Positions 52,504-63,925 of a stretch of 64,000 bases of DNA are shown piece by piece. The position numbers were made by a program, and so were the translations under genes. The stretch's first letter is position 1. The number at the start of each line of letters is the position of its first letter. Origin of the DNA: Pelomonas paludis (lineage in GTDB: Bacteria; Pseudomonadota; Gammaproteobacteria; Burkholderiales; Burkholderiaceae_C). Under the pieces are notes generated by a model. That model had not been told where the DNA came from, did not search any database, and was given only the letters and a program-made list of their open reading frames with translations. The stretch is taken from assembly GCF_039872745.1 (NCBI RefSeq), contig NZ_JBDPZD010000003.1, forward strand, positions 516,641 through 580,640, written 5' to 3'.

Positions 52504-54192
52504 TCACCACTTGCAGCCCTTGTCGCGCACGCTGTCCACCGCAATGGGAAGGGCGGCCAGCAGGCCCGCATCGCGGTGCGAGTCGCGGCAGTCGGCACGG
52601 GTGGCCTCTTCGAGGCTTTTCTCGAGCTTGGTCTTCTTGCGCGCCAGTTCGGGCGGCTGAGGCAGCAGCTCAATCAGGCCCGGCCGGCGCGCGGCGGCCA
52701 TGGGGCCACGCGGCAGGTTGAGATTGAGCGGCGGGGGCGCTGCGCTGGCCGCCGCCGAGGGCGGTGTGGCCACGTCAGCCCCTACGCGCGAGCCCGCCTC
52801 GGGCGACCCGGCAGCCGGCCGCGCGCCCGGGGTGCCTTGAGCCAGCGGGGGCAGGCTGGGGTCTCCACGGGTGACGGGCCCAGGGCTCGGGCTGGGAGTG
52901 CTGGACGCAGTGTTCGATGTGCTGGCCGATGTGCTGGATGGCGCGCTGGTTGAGGCCGTGGGTGACGTGCTGGCCGAGGTGCTCGCTGGTGTGGCAGTTG
53001 GTGCGGTCGCTGGTGTGGTCGCACCAGGGCTTGGCGCCGGGCTCGCAGTTGCAGCTTGGGCTGCGGTGGGCGACGTGCTGGGCGAGGTTGTCGTCGGTGG
53101 CGCGGGCGCTGCAGTGCCAGGACTGGCAGGGCCGGGGCTGGGCTTGGTGTCGGCTGGCAGTTCGGGCGCCAGCAGCGGCTGGCTAAATTCGGCGCGAGCC
53201 GCCTTCACGGTGGCCTGGGCGGCGGCGTTGCTGGGCGGGCGCAGGGTGCTGGTTGGCGCCAGCGGGGTGACGCTGGAGTCCGCGGCGGCCAGGTTGCGCG
53301 ACGGCGGACGGGGCGCCACGGGGCGGGTCAGCGGCAGCACCTCGGACTCCCGCGCCGCGATCCGGCTGGTGGCGCGCAGGCCTTGGTCCTGGGTCATGGG
53401 CAGCACCGGCGACTCGGCGGCAGCCAGGCGCGCGGCACGGCGCTCGCCGGGGCGCACGTCAGCCGAGCTCAGCGGCGTGACGTCGGTCTCAGCGGCCATC
53501 AGGCGGGCGCTGCGGGCATCCGGCACCGGGGCTTCGCGCACCAAGGGCACGAGGGCGCTCTCGCTGGCCTGCATGCGGGGCGAGGCCGGGCGCAGGCCGG
53601 CCGTTGGCACGATGGGGGTCACCGTATTGACGGCCGAAGGCTCCAGGCGCGGCGTGCTGGGCCGCAGCTCGCTGCGCGGTGCCATGGGCAGCAGGTCTGA
53701 CTCGGCGGCCTGCAGGCGGCGCGCAGCAGCGGTGGGCGTGGGGTCGGGCGCCAGACGCTCCAGCCGGGGCGTGGCCTCGGGGGCCTCCAGCCGCGCGGTG
53801 GGGGCGGGCACGGGGTCGGTGCCCGAGGCGCCATCGGGCGGCACCTCGACGGCGCTCCAGCGCCCCAGCTCGGCGGCGCCAGGCTCCTCAGGCTTGGGTG
53901 CCGCCTCGGGCCGGACGGTGCCGCCAAAGCGACGCTGGCGTCCTGGGCCCACGGGGCCGACTTCGCCATTCGGGCCGGTCTGGCTGGCGGTGGGGTCGGT
54001 GTCGGGCGAGCCGCCGCTGCGGCCCGTCAGGGTCACGCTCAGGCTGCCCCAGACGCCCTGACCCGGCGGCGCGGTGCCCACCGCATTGCCCAGCACCAGG
54101 ATCAGCCAGCCGTGCAGCAGCACCGCGAGCAGGAGGCTGCGGTTCAGCTCCTGGCGTGGCGGGGCAGGGGATCGAAGGGCGGCAGCGGGCAC
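52504..54192 (-). CDS. Membrane-anchored Pro/Ala/Ser/Thr-rich repeat protein
   Basis: A 562-residue protein from a GTG at 54192 (start uncertain). An N-terminal anchor (RSLLLAVLLHGWLILVLG, about 18-36) resembles that of TonB-type proteins. About 158-325 holds seven imperfect repeats of 22-25 residues, consensus R-L-x-A-A-E-S-x-V-x-P-L then a Pro/Arg-rich tail. A Ser/Thr/Ala/Pro low-complexity stretch follows (about 345-430), then a C-terminal part with two Cys in a charged region (RADCRDSH...DKGCKW). No known family recognised. It lies 87 bp after gcvP on the same strand. Probably a periplasm-spanning or envelope-linked protein. Confidence 0.7.
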   Translation of the reverse strand: MPAAALRSPAPPRQELNRSLLLAVLLHGWLILVLGNAVGTAPPGQGVWGSLSVTLTGRSGGSPDTDPTASQTGPNGEVGPVGPGRQRRFGGTVRPEAAPKPEEPGAAELGRWSAVEVPPDGASGTDPVPAPTARLEAPEATPRLERLAPDPTPTAAARRLQAAESDLLPMAPRSELRPSTPRLEPSAVNTVTPIVPTAGLRPASPRMQASESALVPLVREAPVPDARSARLMAAETDVTPLSSADVRPGERRAARLAAAESPVLPMTQDQGLRATSRIAARESEVLPLTRPVAPRPPSRNLAAADSSVTPLAPTSTLRPPSNAAAQATVKAARAEFSQPLLAPELPADTKPSPGPASPGTAAPAPPTTTSPSTSPTAAQAATASPAPSPGATTPATAPTATPASTSASTSPTASTSAPSSTSASTSNTASSTPSPSPGPVTRGDPSLPPLAQGTPGARPAAGSPEAGSRVGADVATPPSAAASAAPPPLNLNLPRGPMAAARRPGLIELLPQPPELARKKTKLEKSLEEATRADCRDSHRDAGLLAALPIAVDSVRDKGCKW

Positions 54193-54279
54193 AACGGGGT
54201 GGATTGTGTCGCGCCGCCCCGGGGCCGCAGGGGCTGGTTTGCCACAACGCCCCGAGCTAGTTTGCGCGGTGCGGATGCG

Positions 54280-57192
<2,913 letters not shown>

Positions 57193-57214
57193 GGCAGGGC
57201 AGGGGGCGAAGAAA

Positions 57215-57589
57215 TCAGAGGGTCTTGAGCAGTGCGTCGTAGCCTGTCTCGTCAAGCAGGGCATCGAGCTGGCCGGGGGTGGCCAGCTTGACCTTGAAGA
57301 ACCAGCCTGCCTTGAGCGGGTCGCTGTTGGCCAGGGCCGGGTCATCGCGCAGCGCTTCGTTCACTTCAAGGATCTCGCCGTCCACCGGCATGTAGACGTC
57401 CGCCGCCGCCTTGACCGACTCCACCACGCCAGCCACGTCCTTGGCCGCGTAGGTCTTGCCCACTTCGGGCAGGTCCACGAAGACAACGTCACCCAGCGCG
57501 TCCTGCGCATGCACGGTGATGCCGACGGTCGCGGTGCCGTCGCCATGGACGTCGAGCCATTCATGATCGGGGGTGTACTTGATGCTCAT
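57215..57589 (-). CDS. gcvH: Glycine cleavage system H protein
   Basis: A 124-residue lipoyl carrier (MSIKYTPDHEWLDVHGDG...). The lipoylated Lys is K60 in GVVESVKAAADVY. It shuttles the aminomethyl group between P, T and L proteins. It begins 5 bp after gcvT. Confidence 0.97.
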   Translation of the reverse strand: MSIKYTPDHEWLDVHGDGTATVGITVHAQDALGDVVFVDLPEVGKTYAAKDVAGVVESVKAAADVYMPVDGEILEVNEALRDDPALANSDPLKAGWFFKVKLATPGQLDALLDETGYDALLKTL

Positions 57590-57594
57590 CGGGT

Positions 57595-58707
57595 TCAGCC
57601 TCGGTAGTAGCGGTTGGGGGTGAAGGGGGTACTGCAGACGGTCATGGGCGTGCGTTTGTCGCGCACGAGGGCGAAGAGTTCGGTGCCGATAGCCGCGTGC
57701 GACATGGCCACGTAGGCGAGGGCGATGGGCTTGCCCACCGTGGGCCCGACAGTGCCGCTGGTGACGGTGCCGACTTCCGCGCCGCTCGCGTCCACCAACT
57801 TGCTGCCTTCACGCACCGGCATGCGCTCGGCGCTGACCAAGCCGACGCGCTTGCGGGCCGTGCCGCTGGCCAGTTGCGCCTCGATCACGGACGCACCTGG
57901 GTAGCCACCGGCGCGAGCGCCGCCGGGGCGGCGCACCTTCTGGATCGCCCAGGTCACGGCGGCTTCCACCGGCGTGGTCGTGGTGTCGATGTCGTGGCCA
58001 TACAGGCACAGGCCCGCCTCCAGCCGCAGCGAGTCTCGCGCACCGAGGCCAATCGGCTTCACCTCAGCGTGCCCAAGCAGCGCACGGGCCAAGGCGACGG
58101 CGTCGTCCTGATGCACAGAAATCTCGTAGCCATCCTCGCCGGTGTAGCCCGAGCGGGTCACGAAGGTCTCGATACCCGCCAGCGCAAAGAAGCCGCCGGT
58201 CATGAACGTGAGTGCCGCCACGCCCGGATGGAGCCGCGCCAGCACCGCGGCGGCTTGCGGGCCTTGCAGGGCGAGCAGGGCGCGCTCGGGGCAGGGGATG
58301 ACTTGGCAACGACCGCCAATGGCCGTTTGCAGATGGGCAATGTCCTGCTCCTTGCACCCGGCGTTGACCACCACGAACAGATCGTCGGGCCGGCGACAGA
58401 CCATCAGGTCGTCCAGCAGGCCACCGGCCTCGTTCGTGAAGAGCGCATAGCGCTGCTTGAAGACCGGCAGATCGATGATGTCGACCGGCACCAGGGTTTC
58501 GAGCGCGGCGGCGGCGTCAGCGCCGACGAGGCGCACCTGACCCATGTGGGAGACGTCAAAGAGGCCCGCAGCAGCACGCGTGTGCTTGTGCTCGGCCATC
58601 ACTCCGCTGGGGTATTGCACCGGCATCTCGTAGCCGGCAAAGGGCACCATCTTGGCCCCGAGCTCAAGGTGCAGGGCGTGCAGGGGCGTGCGTAGCAAGG
58701 AGGACAT
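57595..58707 (-). CDS. gcvT: Glycine cleavage system aminomethyltransferase, T protein
   Basis: A 370-residue tetrahydrofolate-dependent enzyme. The start at 58707 (MSSLLRTPLHALHLELGAKM) has AGGAG-like sequence ahead and follows the riboswitch; the open frame upstream runs through the aptamer. AGYEMPVQYPSGVMAEH, GLFDVSHMGQV and ARDSLRLEAGLCLYGHD are family motifs. Confidence 0.96.
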   Translation of the reverse strand: MSSLLRTPLHALHLELGAKMVPFAGYEMPVQYPSGVMAEHKHTRAAAGLFDVSHMGQVRLVGADAAAALETLVPVDIIDLPVFKQRYALFTNEAGGLLDDLMVCRRPDDLFVVVNAGCKEQDIAHLQTAIGGRCQVIPCPERALLALQGPQAAAVLARLHPGVAALTFMTGGFFALAGIETFVTRSGYTGEDGYEISVHQDDAVALARALLGHAEVKPIGLGARDSLRLEAGLCLYGHDIDTTTTPVEAAVTWAIQKVRRPGGARAGGYPGASVIEAQLASGTARKRVGLVSAERMPVREGSKLVDASGAEVGTVTSGTVGPTVGKPIALAYVAMSHAAIGTELFALVRDKRTPMTVCSTPFTPNRYYRG

Positions 58708-58741
58708 GGAGGCTCCGTGTGGGTTCCGGGGGTCATGTCCT

Positions 58742-58965
58742 CGCTGTCCTTGGTACCTGAGAGATTGACTCACGCGGTGGGAGGTCCCGCGCTCGCTTGC
58801 CCCTTCGGTGGATGGCCTCAAGAAGGGCCACCTCTCTCCAGTGAGGAACGCCAGGGCGCCACGCGCCGCCAGCGCTTTGTCAGTCCTTTTGCCTGAGCGT
58901 TCGGTTCCTTGCGGGCCCTGCGCCTTCGGCGGCCAACTCTGGTGCGAGCCGGCTCTCTCCTGACG
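58742..58965 (-). ncRNA. Tandem glycine riboswitch upstream of gcvT
   Basis: Two consecutive glycine aptamers on the minus strand. Aptamer 1 carries GGAGAGAG, then GCCGAAGGCGCAGG and CCGAACGCTCAGGC followed by AAAGGACTGAC; aptamer 2 carries CTGGAGAGAG, ACCGAAGGGGCAAGC and AATCTCTCAGGTACCAAGGAC. These GGAGAG, CCGAAGG/GGCAA and CTCAGG-AAAGGAC blocks are diagnostic. A short linker joins them, giving cooperative sensing that turns on the gcvTHP operon. Confidence 0.92.
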
Positions 58966-59102
58966 GGACGCATTCTAGTCGCGCCCAGAACCGAGAGCTG
59001 GTTGATGCTCGCCCTGGGCCTTGGCGCCTTGGGTGCATTCACGGGCCGTAGGTCGGCACGGGGCTCAGAGGCGGCGGCTCAGGGCCCTGAGTTTGCGGGT
59101 GC
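58966..59102 (-). promoter_or_regulatory. Promoter region of the gcv operon
   Basis: Stretch between the riboswitch and the acyltransferase gene end. TAGAAT (complement of 58972-58977) is a plausible -10 box just before the riboswitch; no clear -35 was found. Nothing else supported. Confidence 0.4.
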
Positions 59103-59972
59103 TCAAGATTTGGCGTAGAAGTCACGCTCGCCGTCGGGCCGCGACTTGAAGCGCTTGTGCATCCAGAAATACTGCGCCGGGATGCTTCGTATTTGGCGCT
59201 CGATCACGGCGTTCATGCGGGCTGCATCGGCCATGGGGTCTGCCGATGGAAAGGCGTCCAACGGCGGTTCAATGACGAGTGTGTAGCGGCCGGCATCCCG
59301 TCGCGGGTAGCAGGGCAGCACGACCGCCTTTGTGGCTGCAGCCATGCGTGAGAGCCCGGTGATCGTGGCGGCGTTGACGCCAAAGAACGGCACAAAGACG
59401 GAGTCGCGGGCGCCAAAGTCCTGGTCAGGCAGGTAGTACAGCCGATAGCCGTCCTTCAGAGCGCGCAGCGTTGGGCGTGTGCCTTGCTGGCGGGAAAAGA
59501 TGATGCCGGTCCCAAGCCGCAAACGGCGGCTGCGAAAGAAGGCATCCAGCCAGGCGTCTTTCTGGCGCGAATAGATGCTGACCACCGGCGTCTCCATCGA
59601 GATCCGCAGGCCCGCCAGGTCCAGTCCGGTGAAGTGCGGCATCATCAGGATCACGGGGCGGCCGTCCAGTGCTCTCAGATGCTCCAGCCCCTCGATGGGC
59701 ATCAAGCGCCGCAGCCGCCCGGGCGACGCGAACCAGCACCAGCCGTACTCCAGCAGCATCTGGATCATGCAGACGAAGTTGCGGCGCACCAGCGCGCGCC
59801 GTTCCGACTCCGGCCAGTTCGGGAAACACAGCCGCAGGTTGATGCGCGCGATGCGCCGCCGTGAACTCGGGACAGACGCCACCACATGCCCCAGCGCCCA
59901 GCCCAAGCCCGCCAGCGCACGGAAGGGCAACCAGCTCAGCAGCCAGACCACGCCCACCGCCAGACGGATCAA
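59103..59972 (-). CDS. Lipid A acyltransferase (LpxL/HtrB family)
   Basis: A 289-residue inner-membrane enzyme that adds a secondary acyl chain to lipid A from acyl-ACP. The start is a TTG at 59972 directly behind an in-frame TAA, with GGGAG 7 nt upstream. One N-terminal membrane helix; the catalytic HX4D is in MMPHFTGLDLAG, and YLPDQDFGARDSVFVPFFG is a family motif. Which acyl chain is used cannot be told. Confidence 0.9.
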   Translation of the reverse strand: MIRLAVGVVWLLSWLPFRALAGLGWALGHVVASVPSSRRRIARINLRLCFPNWPESERRALVRRNFVCMIQMLLEYGWCWFASPGRLRRLMPIEGLEHLRALDGRPVILMMPHFTGLDLAGLRISMETPVVSIYSRQKDAWLDAFFRSRRLRLGTGIIFSRQQGTRPTLRALKDGYRLYYLPDQDFGARDSVFVPFFGVNAATITGLSRMAAATKAVVLPCYPRRDAGRYTLVIEPPLDAFPSADPMADAARMNAVIERQIRSIPAQYFWMHKRFKSRPDGERDFYAKS

Positions 59973-60097
59973 TTAGGCACTCCCGGGGTTGCTTTGTCAG
60001 TTAACATAATGCACATTGTCGACAATACAATCAGGCGTTCCAGCCTGCACGTGGCTCTACTATCGCCGACCTCGCAGACCGGTCCCGCGTCACACCC

Positions 60098-60865
60098 ATG
60101 AAACTCGCCACCTGGAACGTCAATTCGCTGGCCGTGCGCCTGCCCCAAGTGCTGGAGTGGCTGGCAGCCAATCCGGTGGACGCCTTGGTCTTGCAGGAGA
60201 CCAAGCTGACGGACGACAAGTTCCCGACTTCGGACTTTGGGGCGGCCGGCTGGCAGGTGCAGTGGTTTGGGCAGAAGACCTACAACGGTGTCGCGCTGGT
60301 CAGCCGTGAACCCGCGACTGCGGTGCAGAAGAACATCCCCGGCTTTGCCGACGAGCAGGCGCGCGTGATTGCTGGCACTGTGGCGGGCATGCGTGTGGTG
60401 GGCGGCTACTTTCCCAATGGACAGGCGCCGGACAGCGACAAGTTCGCCTACAAGATGCGCTGGCTTGATGCACTGCATGACTGGCTGGCTGCCGAGTTGC
60501 AGGCGCATCCAAACCTGGTGCTGATGGGCGACTTCAATGTGGCGCCCGAGGACCGCGACGTCTACGACCCGGTGGCTTGGGCGGGCCAGATCCACTGCAC
60601 GCCCGAAGAGCGTGCCCAGTTCCAGCGTCTCGTCGCGCTGGGTTTGGTGGACGCCTTTCGGCTGTTTGATCAGCCCCCGAAGTCCTGGAGCTGGTGGGAC
60701 TACCGCAACCTAGCCTTCCGCAAGAACCAGGGCCTGCGCATTGATCACATCCTCGTCAGCGAGGCGCTGCGCGGCCGCGTGCGCGCTTGCAGCATCGACA
60801 AGCTGCCGCGCAAGAACGAAAGACCCAGTGACCATGCGCCCGTGGTGGTTGACCTGAGCGACTGA
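60098..60865 (+). CDS. xthA: Exodeoxyribonuclease III
   Basis: A 255-residue AP endonuclease/3'-5' exonuclease of base excision repair. MKLATWNVNSLAVRLPQ (Asn), LQETKLTDDKFP (Glu), GDFNVAPEDRDVYDP (Asp/Asn) and RIDHILVSEAL with SDHAPVVVDL (Asp/His) are all in place. Confidence 0.95.
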   Translation: MKLATWNVNSLAVRLPQVLEWLAANPVDALVLQETKLTDDKFPTSDFGAAGWQVQWFGQKTYNGVALVSREPATAVQKNIPGFADEQARVIAGTVAGMRVVGGYFPNGQAPDSDKFAYKMRWLDALHDWLAAELQAHPNLVLMGDFNVAPEDRDVYDPVAWAGQIHCTPEERAQFQRLVALGLVDAFRLFDQPPKSWSWWDYRNLAFRKNQGLRIDHILVSEALRGRVRACSIDKLPRKNERPSDHAPVVVDLSD

Positions 60866-60947
60866 AGGTCGCTCGCCGCGCCCGGTGAATCCGGGCATAG
60901 TGAATGCACCCGGATCGCCACCCGCAAGGCGTACGAGGAGGGAAGGC

Positions 60948-61736
60948 ATGCGACTGAATCTGCCGGTCACGGATCAGGAGTTCTCAATTCCCGCAGGCGC
61001 CGCGCTGGTGTCCTGCACGGATCTGCAAGGCCGCATCGTCCACGCCAATGCCACTTTCGTCGCCGTCAGTGGTTACAGCCGTGACGAGCTGATGGGGCAG
61101 CCGCACAACCTGCTGCGCCACCCCGACATGCCGGCCGAGGGCTACCGCGACCTGTGGGACACCATCCAGAGCGGGCGGCCCTGGTCGGGCGTGGTCAAGA
61201 ACCGGCGCAAAAACGGCGACTACTACTGGGTGCTGGCCAATGTCTCGCCGCTGCTGCGAGGCGGGCAGCCGGTGGGCTATGTGTCAGTGCGCACGGTGCC
61301 CATGCGCGATCAGGTGGCGGGCGCGTCGGCCCTGTACGCCCGTATGCAGGACGAGGCCCGCGAAGGCCGTCAGCGCATCCGGCTGCGGGCCGGAGCGGTG
61401 ATGATGCCGGGCCTGATGGGCTGGCTGCGGCGCCTGCACATGGACCGGCCATGGCTGACCGAGTGGCCGGCCTATATGGTCGGCGTGGGCGGTGGGGCGG
61501 CGGCCTGGGCGATGGGGGGCTGGCCGGGTCTGCTGGGTGGCGGGGTGTTGCTGGCCGCCCTGCTCTCTCACCTGCGCAACTACCGGGCACGCGCGGCGCT
61601 GAACGAGGTGATGGGCTTTGCCAATGTGTTGGCCGCCGGCGATCTGACACAACCCCTGCAACGCTCGCAGGTGCCGATGATGGAGCCGCTGGAAACGGGG
61701 GTGATGTTGGTTTCGGTGCCAGAACTGACGGTTTGA
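60948..61736 (+). CDS. Aer-like PAS sensor, C-terminally truncated
   Basis: A 262-residue product. The ATG at 60948 has GAGGAGGGAAGG directly upstream. Residues 1-130 form a PAS domain of the Aer type (TDLQGRIVHANATFVAVSGYSRDELMGQPHNLLRHPDMP, then KNGDYYWVLANVSPL). Two hydrophobic segments follow (about 178-212), then the start of a HAMP-like linker (VMGFANVLAAGDLT). The expected methyl-accepting signalling domain is missing; the frame stops at 61736 near the junction with the Tn3-type material. It is therefore probably a disrupted aerotaxis or energy-taxis receptor. Confidence 0.8.
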   Translation: MRLNLPVTDQEFSIPAGAALVSCTDLQGRIVHANATFVAVSGYSRDELMGQPHNLLRHPDMPAEGYRDLWDTIQSGRPWSGVVKNRRKNGDYYWVLANVSPLLRGGQPVGYVSVRTVPMRDQVAGASALYARMQDEAREGRQRIRLRAGAVMMPGLMGWLRRLHMDRPWLTEWPAYMVGVGGGAAAWAMGGWPGLLGGGVLLAALLSHLRNYRARAALNEVMGFANVLAAGDLTQPLQRSQVPMMEPLETGVMLVSVPELTV

Positions 61737-61952
61737 ATCTAGCGTAAACCCGAGGTGCCTAGCCTGCGCACGGTCGCTGCGAAGCCTGCGCGAGCCAACT
61801 CATGGACCGTCACTTTCTGCACGAAAAACCAGCGGCGCTGAAAACCACTGCGACCGTAAGTGTTTGATTCGCAGAGCACCATATTCCGGAAACGTCAGTT
61901 TTCGCACCCAGAACCGCACAAGTTTGGAGCTTCAAGCCCCAAGTCCGCAGCG
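61737..61952. other. Junction region between truncated sensor and Tn3 transposase
   Basis: 216 bp without a supported gene and with no recognisable rest of the receptor. The transposon terminus should be in or near here. I could not identify a convincing 38-bp inverted repeat: a G-run lies at 61697-61701 and a TAAG at 61857-61860, but no single arrangement fits. Confidence 0.4.
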
Positions 61953-63894
61953 TCAGCCGCGAGCCCGCCGTTTCGCGGCCTCCTGGTTTCGCAGCAAAGC
62001 GTCGACGTACTTGTCGATGCTGAAGGTCAGCATGCCCCGGAAGTTCACATGGCCGAAGTGAGCCGGGCCCATCCGGCGCAACCATGCGTCCTCCAGCGGA
62101 TGCCTGTGCTTCTCCTTGCGCCATTTGTCCACGACGGCCTGCATCTGCGCTGTGTTCCACGCGATGAGGATGTTGGATAGGAGTGCATGCGACCCTGAGA
62201 TGGCGCGCATCTCGGAATCTCGACGGCCGCGCTCGGGCTCCAGCCGGCCGGAATAGACCGCGCGCTGAAGTTGGTGCACCGACTCTCCCCTGTTCAACAG
62301 GGTGTGGATCTCGCGCCGAAACTCTGGGTTGCTGTGGTACTCGCACAGGTAGATCGTCCGAAGAAGCCGGCCAAGTGAATCCAATGTCTTGAACAGCGGA
62401 TCACCCTGGGCCGCACTACCGAGCTTCTCGAGGAGGAACTTCGGGGTGACCCGTCCGATTTTGACGGATGCCAGCATGCGCAGGAAGTCGTCATACCCGG
62501 CCTTGATCGTCTTCAAGGCGATGGTCCCCACCGCAGCCCGCCCGAGCGATTCCGGCACTTCGAAGCCCCGTGGCACGAAGAGCTTCTGTTCTGAAAGATT
62601 CTTGAGCCGTGGGCACAGATCGAAGCCAAGGCCCTTGGCCGTCGCCATCGCGGCGTTGGTGTAGCCGTGGGTGTCCACCGCAAGCAGCGAAAGTTTGATC
62701 TCGTCGCTCTGGCGTGACGCGTTGTAGCTCTCCGCGCCCTGCACGGCGATGCTGTGCTGACGGACGTTCAGCACGATGGCCTCGTCGTGGAAGATCCCGT
62801 AGGAGCCCAGCACGTGGGTGTAGATGCCCACCGCATGCGTGCGCCGGCGCGGATCCACGCGCGCGCTGTACAGGTGCTGTGTCGCGTCCAGGGACATCAT
62901 GTCCGACGACGCCTTGTCGCCTCGGTCCCAAAGTTTGGTAATCGCGAACTGGTGCTGATAGGCGAGTACGCGTTCGTTGGCTTTGCGCAGCCGACCATGC
63001 GCCTCCAGCGACCGCATGGCGGAGGTGAGCTGTGACACCTCCATGCCTGGAATCATGGCTGAGACCGACTTGGCAGAGACTTCGGTGCCGTGGGCCAGCA
63101 GAGCGCCGTAGGTGGCGAGTAACTCGTTCGTGGAGTCAGCCTTGCGGCCTAGCAGCGCCTCACTGAAATTGCATGCGACGTCGACCTCGACCATCACGTC
63201 GCTGAGCTGCTTCTCACCGATGGCCCGGAACATGGCGTCGCGGGTGTTGGTGACGTTCTCGTCGACCTCCATCGCCTCGATCGGCGGGATGTGCATCTGC
63301 CCTTTGTCGCCGATCGTCACCTTGTCAGCCTCAACGGTCTCGCCCAGCGCCTGCACGCTGACGGCAAGCGTGGCCAGCAACGGCTCGATGAAGCGATCAG
63401 GATCGACGGGCATGTTCAGCGTGCCCATCAGCACGCTGCGCTTCTTCTTCCATTCCTCCTTGGAGATCAACATGCCGTCACGGCTGCGGAAGTCCTCGCT
63501 GTGGTCGATCCACATGCGGCCGCCCTTGAGGTTTTTGCGCACGGCCATCAGCGCGCACGCACGCAATCCCGTGAGGCCCTGCTTGCGGTCTGCGCCCGTG
63601 ACGATCTCCTGCCAGACCGGGTCGACCATGCTGGCGTCGAAGCCCTCCGGCAGTTCTGCCAAGTCCTTCTCGTGCAGATCGCGCAGCGCGGCGATCTGCT
63701 TCATCGCCGGCAGACCATCGCGGCCTTCGAAGTCCAACGCCATCATGTCGTTGATGAGGTTCTTCACGCGCACATGGTCTTCGCTCAGTGCTTGACGCAC
63801 CAGGGCGGCGTTGCTCGTGTTGGTGGGCTTGCTGTCGTCCGGGAACATCTCTTGAAGCGCAGCGATCTTCTGCTCTGTGAAGCGCCCCGGGTTT
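61953..63894 (-). CDS. tnpA: Tn3-family transposase TnpA, N-terminally truncated
   Basis: About 647 codons up to the IS3 boundary; family members are near 950-1000 residues, so roughly the first third is missing. The catalytic part is complete: SSDMMSLD (first Asp), AVDTHGYTN (second Asp), and the RGESVHQLQRAVYSGR segment (Glu), ending in the usual IAWNTAQMQ region. The open frame runs on to 63950 but those last residues are read from the IS3 element. Lower similarity to the host style (many AT-richer codons) supports transfer. Unlikely to be functional. Confidence 0.85.
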
Positions 63895-63900
63895 TGAGGA

Positions 63901-63925
63901 GGCTCCAACTCTAGAGAATGGAGCC
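63901..63925 (+). repeat. Inverted repeat just before the IS3 OrfA start
   Basis: GGCTCCA and TGGAGCC, 7 bp each, separated by 11 bp, with the second arm abutting the OrfA ATG. The second arm contains the ribosome binding site GGAG, so a hairpin could mask it when transcription enters from outside. Confidence 0.6.

Larger units (their letters stand above)
61737..63894 (-). mobile_element. Tn3-family transposon remnant
   Basis: Contains the transposase gene 3' two-thirds. The left boundary is approximate (between about 61697 and 61740); the right boundary is the IS3 insertion point near 63894. No resolvase or cargo gene is visible in the window. Confidence 0.65.

Noticed and set aside
52820..53640. 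Repetitive DNA that could suggest a CRISPR or satellite array
   Set aside because: The repeats are degenerate, in frame and encode a recurring protein motif; there are no constant repeats with variable spacers of fixed length.
61697..61734. Candidate 38-bp Tn3 inverted repeat beginning with GGGGG
   Set aside because: The inner end does not show the usual TAAG and the stretch may still be receptor coding sequence; the other end of the element is outside the window, so it cannot be compared.
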